Below, piece by piece: positions 32,616 to 36,289 of a DNA stretch of 36,289 nt (position 1 is its first letter; the number at the start of each line of letters is the position of its first letter). The stretch comes from a bacterium (GTDB taxonomy: Bacteria; Chloroflexota; Chloroflexia; Chloroflexales; Kallotenuaceae): NCBI GenBank assembly GCA_016781525.1, contig JADDQE010000237.1, positions 1 through 36,289 on the forward strand, written 5' to 3'. Below the pieces are notes generated by a model. The model worked only from the letters and a program-made list of their open reading frames with translations, was not told where the DNA came from and searched no databases. The position numbers were made by a program, and so were the translations under genes.

Positions 32616-33395
32616 CTACCCTTGGTTTAGCTCATAAATTAAGCGCAGTCCTTCCAGCACCAAGTGGTCGGCGACGTGATCGATCACTTTGTCGTCGGCT
32701 GCGAGCGCGTCCATAATCAGCCTCGACAGGCCGCCAGTCGCCACAACCGTCGCCCGCTCGCCCAGCTCATCCCAGATGCGATGCACCAGCCCTTCGACCA
32801 GCCCCGCGTAGCCAAAGACAATCCCAGACTGCATGTACTGCACGGTGTTCTTGCCGATGACGCGCTGCGGTCGCACCACCTCGACCTGATACAGCTTTGC
32901 TGCGGCTTTACCTAAGGCCTCGGCCGAGATCACAATATTCGGCGCGATCACCCCACCGATATAGTCGCCGCCGCGTGCGATGACGTCGAATACTGTCGCC
33001 GTCCCAAACTCGATCACGATCACAGGCGCACCGTAGCGCTGATAGGCGGCAACGGCGTGCGCAACTCGGTCGGCTCCGAGCTCGCGGGGGGTATCAATCG
33101 TCAGCCGTAGCCCCGTTTTCACCCCCGGCCCGACAACGACCGGCTCGACCTTCAGATATTGCCGGGCGAGCTCCACGAAGACATCGGTTAGTGGCGGGAC
33201 GACACAGGCAATCGCGCAGCCCTCAACAACGGCCATGTCATACCCGCGCAGCTCGAAGAGATTACGGACGAGCACCGCATACTCGTCCATGAGCTTATGG
33301 CCCTGGGTTGAAAGCCGCCACACGACGACCCGCTCCGCGCCGTCATAGAGACCAAGCTTGATATTTGTATTGCCTACGTCGATTGCAAGCAGCAT
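32616..33395 (-). CDS. coaX: Type III pantothenate kinase
   Basis: 259-aa CoaX: phosphorylates pantothenate, first step to coenzyme A, in the cytosol; needs a monovalent cation. Seen: phosphate-binding MLLAIDVGNTNIKLGLYDG, GADRVAHAVAAYQ, VIEFGTATVFDVI (Glu where DFGTAT-type sequences have Asp), GGVIAPN and ATGGLS. I chose ATG 33395, since MLLAIDVGNTN is the family start and GGGAGG lies upstream. An extended -10 TGCTAGAAT lies at 33428-33436. Upstream of coaBC, giving a small CoA-synthesis group. Confidence 0.95.
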   Translation of the reverse strand: MLLAIDVGNTNIKLGLYDGAERVVVWRLSTQGHKLMDEYAVLVRNLFELRGYDMAVVEGCAIACVVPPLTDVFVELARQYLKVEPVVVGPGVKTGLRLTIDTPRELGADRVAHAVAAYQRYGAPVIVIEFGTATVFDVIARGGDYIGGVIAPNIVISAEALGKAAAKLYQVEVVRPQRVIGKNTVQYMQSGIVFGYAGLVEGLVHRIWDELGERATVVATGGLSRLIMDALAADDKVIDHVADHLVLEGLRLIYELNQG

Positions 33396-33427
33396 GGCGC
33401 GTCGGCCCTCCCGGATACTTGGCACTC

Positions 33428-33436
33428 ATTCTAGCA
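33428..33436 (-). promoter_or_regulatory. Extended -10 promoter of coaX
   Basis: The minus strand reads TGCTAGAAT; predicted start about 33421. A G-rich 7-bp repeat array begins 14 nt upstream. Confidence 0.5.
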
Positions 33437-33449
33437 CTCAAATAGACGC

Positions 33450-33612
33450 GAGGGGCGAGGGGCTAGGAGCTAGGGGCTAGGGGCTAGGAGCTAGGGGCTA
33501 GGGGTTAACGGAAAGCCCCGCATCCCTCGTCCCGCATCCCTCGTCCCGCATCCCTCGTCCCGCATCCCTCGTCCCGCATCCCTCATCCCTCATCCCTCGC
33601 CCCTCGTCCCTT
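33450..33612 (+). repeat. Heptanucleotide repeat arrays (GGGGCTA and CCCTCGT types)
   Basis: Part 1 (33450-33513): tandem GGGGCTA/GGAGCTA units; the plus strand has seven G-tracts spaced by CTA, a G-quadruplex-type sequence. Part 2 (33521-33612): four 14-bp units CATCCCTCGTCCCG and further CCCTCAT/CCCTCGT units. The same family as 11587-11710. It fills the space between the divergent coaX and galK. Not a CRISPR: no unique spacers. Confidence 0.9.
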
Positions 33613-33685
33613 CGTGCAGCTTGACGCAAGGCACGCCCTATGCAATAAATGCGCGATTATTATTTGCAAGTGCAAAGGAGCCCGT

Positions 33686-34876
33686 ATGGCTTTGAGTAGT
33701 GGCAACTCCCGTCGTGTGCAAATGGCCCGACGATTCACGGAAGTGTTTGGTGCCGCGCCAACCCATCTGACGCGAGCGCCTGGCCGCGTTAATCTTATCG
33801 GCGAGCATACCGATTACAACGAGGGCTTTGTGCTGCCGGCCGCGATCGATCGTGCCGCCTGGATTGCTGCGCGACCGCGTGATGATCGTCGACTCCGGCT
33901 CTTTGCAGTGCACTACGATGCAGCTGCCGAGCTTGACCTCGATCAGCTCAGCCCCGACCGCGTCCAAGGATGGTCCGCGTATGTTGCGGGGATGGCCGAC
34001 TATCTCCAGCGCGCTGGACATGCCCTGCCCGGCGCCGATCTCTTGATTGATGGCGACGTACCCGAGGGCGCCGGTCTGTCATCCTCCGCCGCGTTAGAAG
34101 TGGCGACGGGCGCGACATTGCTTGGCCTCGCCGATATCGAGCTTGACCGGATCGGCCTGGCACGCGCCGGGCAACAGACCGAGCACAACTATATTCATGT
34201 TAACTCGGGCATTATGGATCAAATGATCTCGGCCATCGGCCAACAGCATCACGCGCTGCTGATCGACTGCCGCGACTATAGCGCCGCGGCAATTCCGCTC
34301 CGGCCTGATACGCAGTTGGTCGTGTGCAACAGCAAGGTTAAGCGCGAGCTAGCTCAATCAGGCTATAACGCCCGTCGCGCCGAATGCGACGAGGCGGTAC
34401 GGCTCTTACAACAGGCGCTGCCAGCGATCAAGACCCTGCGCGATGTCACGCCGGAGCAGCTGACGGAGCACGCAGCCCTCCTGCCGGAGGTGGTGATGAA
34501 GCGTGCCCGCCACGTTGTTACGGAAAACGTACGCGTGCTGGAAAGTGCCGAAGCACTCCGGCGCGGTGACGTCAAGCGCTTTGGCGAGCTGATGAACGAG
34601 GCGCACGCGAGCTACCGTGATGACTTCGAGGCTAGTGTTCGCCCGATCGAGGTTCTCGTTTCTGCCGCCCAGTCGTTGCCGGGCGTGTACGGCTCCCGTC
34701 TCACAGGTGGCGGATGGGGTGGCTGTACAGTCAGCTTAATCGACGCCAATGCGGTCGAGCGCTTCTGCGGTACGGTTGCCCAAATCTACGAGCACGAGAT
34801 TGGCTATGCTCCCGATATCTACGCCTGTGTCGCCTCTGACGGCGTCGCGGTTAGCAGCTTCGAGGATCCGGCGTAG
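33686..34876 (+). CDS. galK: Galactokinase
   Basis: 396-aa GHMP kinase: galactose + ATP to galactose-1-phosphate, Leloir pathway, cytosol. Seen: galactokinase signature GRVNLIGEHTDYNEGFVLPA, ATP-binding GHMP motif VPEGAGLSSSAALEVA, substrate Asp in GIMDQMISAIG and the third motif SRLTGGGWGGCTVSLI. I chose ATG 33686 with AAAGGAG upstream; an upstream in-frame ATG at 33614 lies inside the repeat region. No other gal genes are within the window. The stop is followed by a stretch without genes containing a 13-bp inverted repeat. Confidence 0.96.
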   Translation: MALSSGNSRRVQMARRFTEVFGAAPTHLTRAPGRVNLIGEHTDYNEGFVLPAAIDRAAWIAARPRDDRRLRLFAVHYDAAAELDLDQLSPDRVQGWSAYVAGMADYLQRAGHALPGADLLIDGDVPEGAGLSSSAALEVATGATLLGLADIELDRIGLARAGQQTEHNYIHVNSGIMDQMISAIGQQHHALLIDCRDYSAAAIPLRPDTQLVVCNSKVKRELAQSGYNARRAECDEAVRLLQQALPAIKTLRDVTPEQLTEHAALLPEVVMKRARHVVTENVRVLESAEALRRGDVKRFGELMNEAHASYRDDFEASVRPIEVLVSAAQSLPGVYGSRLTGGGWGGCTVSLIDANAVERFCGTVAQIYEHEIGYAPDIYACVASDGVAVSSFEDPA

Positions 34877-35201
34877 CTCGCGCTCCGACCTAGCTCGTGT
34901 GCAGGCGCTGTCGCACCTCTGTCTAGGCCGCACGCTTATGGGTGACGAGGAGGAGCTACGCGTCCGCTTGCCGTTCGAGCCGAGGTATCGTCCTCGTGGA
35001 GCCGCGGCATCGGTTGCCCGGCATGGCTGAGCTGTAGCCCGCTCGAGATTCGCCCCAATACTCCCCAAGGATCGGATGTGCCCGCCGTCACCAGCAGGCA
35101 CATCCGATCGGCCCGCCGTGCTATGAAAAATGGGGATGGCACGTCACGCCCAAAGTACCACCGTTTTTCGACCGCGCCTATCGCGATCGCGCATAGTGGC
35201 G
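34877..35201 (+). other. Intergenic region after galK with 13-bp inverted repeat
   Basis: About 350 nt without a convincing ORF on either strand. It holds GATCGGATGTGCC (35070-35082) and its perfect inverted copy GGCACATCCGATC (35097-35109) with a 14-nt loop, and further on the rsbT promoter. The repeat is 194 nt past galK, far for a terminator of that gene. Confidence 0.6.
35070..35109. terminator. 13-bp inverted repeat between galK and rsbT
   Basis: Perfect stem, 14-nt loop; no T-run follows on the plus strand. It could be a late terminator, a structured RNA or an operator for the rsbT promoter about 95 nt downstream. Confidence 0.35.
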
Positions 35202-35210
35202 TGCTATACT
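35202..35210 (+). promoter_or_regulatory. Extended -10 promoter of rsbT
   Basis: TGCTATACT, predicted start about 35217, giving a leader of about 12 nt before ATG 35229. No -35 box. Confidence 0.5.
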
Positions 35211-35228
35211 TCGGCGCGATCTTGCGAA

Positions 35229-35669
35229 ATGGCAACCACCATGAGCACCACGGCCGCACTGCTCGCTATCAATCGGGAAGTTGATGTGTATATTGCGATG
35301 GCACAGGGGCGCGGCCTCGCGTCTCGCCTCGGCTTCAACTCTGTTGACCGCACCAAGATCGAGATCATGATCTTAGAGCTTTCCCGTAATATCCTGCACC
35401 ATGCTGATGGGACCGGCACCTTACTGGTCGAGCCGGTGGCGGATGGCTCACGGCCTGGAGTCTTGATCACAGCCCGCGACCACGGTCCAGGTATTCCAGA
35501 TATTGAGCGTGCGCTGCAAGATGGCTTCACTACGGCAGGCACCATGGGTGCTGGGTTGCCTGGGGTCAAGCGGCTCGCGGACGCCTTCGAGATCGACTCG
35601 CCTCCGGGCAACGGCACGCTCGTCAAGGCATGGAAATGGTCCACCTTCCACTCACGAGGACGACGATGA
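35229..35669 (+). CDS. rsbT: RsbT-like anti-sigma/switch kinase
   Basis: 146-aa GHKL ATPase of the RsbT/SpoIIAB type. Seen: N-box IMILELSRNILHHA (Asn), G1 box ITARDHGPGIPDI, DGFTTAGTMGAGLPGVKRLAD and the end GTLVKAWKW, all typical of RsbT. In Bacillus-type systems RsbT phosphorylates RsbS/RsbR in the stressosome and then activates a PP2C phosphatase. I chose ATG 35229, since the part upstream is basic and not family-like; 35241 is another possible start. The RsbX-like gene overlaps by 4 nt. No RsbR or RsbS is seen upstream. Confidence 0.85.
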   Translation: MATTMSTTAALLAINREVDVYIAMAQGRGLASRLGFNSVDRTKIEIMILELSRNILHHADGTGTLLVEPVADGSRPGVLITARDHGPGIPDIERALQDGFTTAGTMGAGLPGVKRLADAFEIDSPPGNGTLVKAWKWSTFHSRGRR

Positions 35670-36247
35670 CGCTCGATATCGGTGTGGCCGAGCGGCCAAA
35701 GTTTGGACAGGCCGTCTCAGGTGATACCTACATTATCCGTAACGGTGGTCCTACCGCACTCATTGCCGTCATAGATGGGCTCGGCGGTGGAGAAGCTGCA
35801 GCAGAGGCCGCGCGACGGGCCTTCGATGCGATCGATACACACCACGAACGCCCGCTTCAACAGATTATGAACGCGGCGCATCAAGCTTGCATGGGATCGC
35901 GCGGCGCAGTGATCGGCCTGCTGCGGCTGGATTTCAGCGCCCATCAAGCTAGCTATATCGGTGTCGGCAACATTGGGCTGCATGTCATCAGCCAGCACAG
36001 CATCAAGCCGCTCTCCAAAAACGGTATCGTCGGCTATCGCATGCCATCGCTGATGGAACAACAGTCTCGCTATAACCCTGGTGACACTTTTATCATGTAC
36101 AGCGACGGCGTATCCGCACGCTTCGTCAACGCGCCGCTGATGCATGAGCACCTCCCGCCCCAGCCTCTCGCAGATCGCATCCTTGAGGCTTTTGGCAAGA
36201 CCATCGACGACGTGACGGTGGTGGTCGTCAAGACAGCTGCTTACTAG
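35666..36247 (+). CDS. RsbX-like PP2C-family phosphatase
   Basis: 193 aa of the PP2C/SpoIIE fold, near the RsbX size. Seen: DTYIIRNGGPTALIAVIDGL, GGGEAAAEAARRAF (metal Asp in DGLGGG), YIGVGNIGLHVIS, FIMYSDGVSARF (DGV) and IDDVTVVVVK (metal Asp). RsbX resets the stressosome by removing phosphates from RsbS/RsbR. ATG 35666 overlaps the rsbT stop (ATGA), implying coupling. The next gene lies outside the window. Confidence 0.87.
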   Translation: MTLDIGVAERPKFGQAVSGDTYIIRNGGPTALIAVIDGLGGGEAAAEAARRAFDAIDTHHERPLQQIMNAAHQACMGSRGAVIGLLRLDFSAHQASYIGVGNIGLHVISQHSIKPLSKNGIVGYRMPSLMEQQSRYNPGDTFIMYSDGVSARFVNAPLMHEHLPPQPLADRILEAFGKTIDDVTVVVVKTAAY

Positions 36248-36289
36248 CTGGCGGCACGGTATCTTGAAGATACAACTCTGGAACATCGG

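Noticed and set aside
33450-33612. CRISPR array or telomere-like end
   Set aside because: Simple heptads inside a gene-dense region; no spacers and no chromosome end.

Overview
The window is about 36 kb of GC-rich bacterial DNA with no rRNA, tRNA or CRISPR array that I can see. The gene content fits a Chloroflexota-type genome: proteins with an XPB/Ssl2-like helicase C-terminal domain, a HisRS-like protein beside a long-form HisG, HEAT-SH3 and TPR proteins, DUF2085 membrane proteins and an RsbT/RsbX pair. This placement is inference; no marker gene settles it.

Region 1 (about 1-8900) is accessory. It holds an APH-type kinase, an orphan ORF, a SAM methyltransferase, a small ORF and a two-TM/RCK potassium channel, nearly all on the minus strand. 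Then come an IS91-family HUH transposase overlapped by a tyrosine recombinase, and a divergent plus-strand integron integrase (IntI). The layout (plus-strand intI facing away from minus-strand genes, with GTTRRRY-type boxes and long hairpins) could be a degraded cassette array invaded by IS91, but no attC site is proven. A plus-strand protein with an NlpC/P60-like Cys/His core closes the region.

Region 2 (about 8900-21900) is mostly minus-strand: a UvrD/PcrA helicase with an extra block of about 90 residues, cytochrome P450, a small membrane protein, a GT4 glycosyltransferase with a zinc-ribbon methyltransferase, and a tightly packed run hisD - M28 peptidase lipoprotein - helicase-C-terminal protein - TPR protein. 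A four-TM protein has a leader that could hide its own start codon.

Region 3 (about 22000-24000) holds small unassigned genes: a 72-aa minus-strand protein, a Gly-rich 93-aa protein, and a 109-aa acidic protein built from three copies of a 33-34 aa unit, preceded by a strongly structured leader. This is the least explained part of the window and the best place to look for something new.

Region 4 (about 24000-36289) is core metabolism and regulation. On the minus strand are a HisRS-like gene, a creatininase-like gene and hisG. On the plus strand are an alpha/beta hydrolase, a glutaredoxin-like gene and two DUF2085 genes. On the minus strand are coaX, coaBC and a HEAT-SH3 gene. On the plus strand are galK and the RsbT-RsbX switch pair. 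Two arrays of 7-bp repeats sit beside promoters. A recurring extended -10 element (TGCTAnnnT) precedes at least eight genes and in two cases ends exactly 6 nt before the ATG, predicting leaderless mRNAs.
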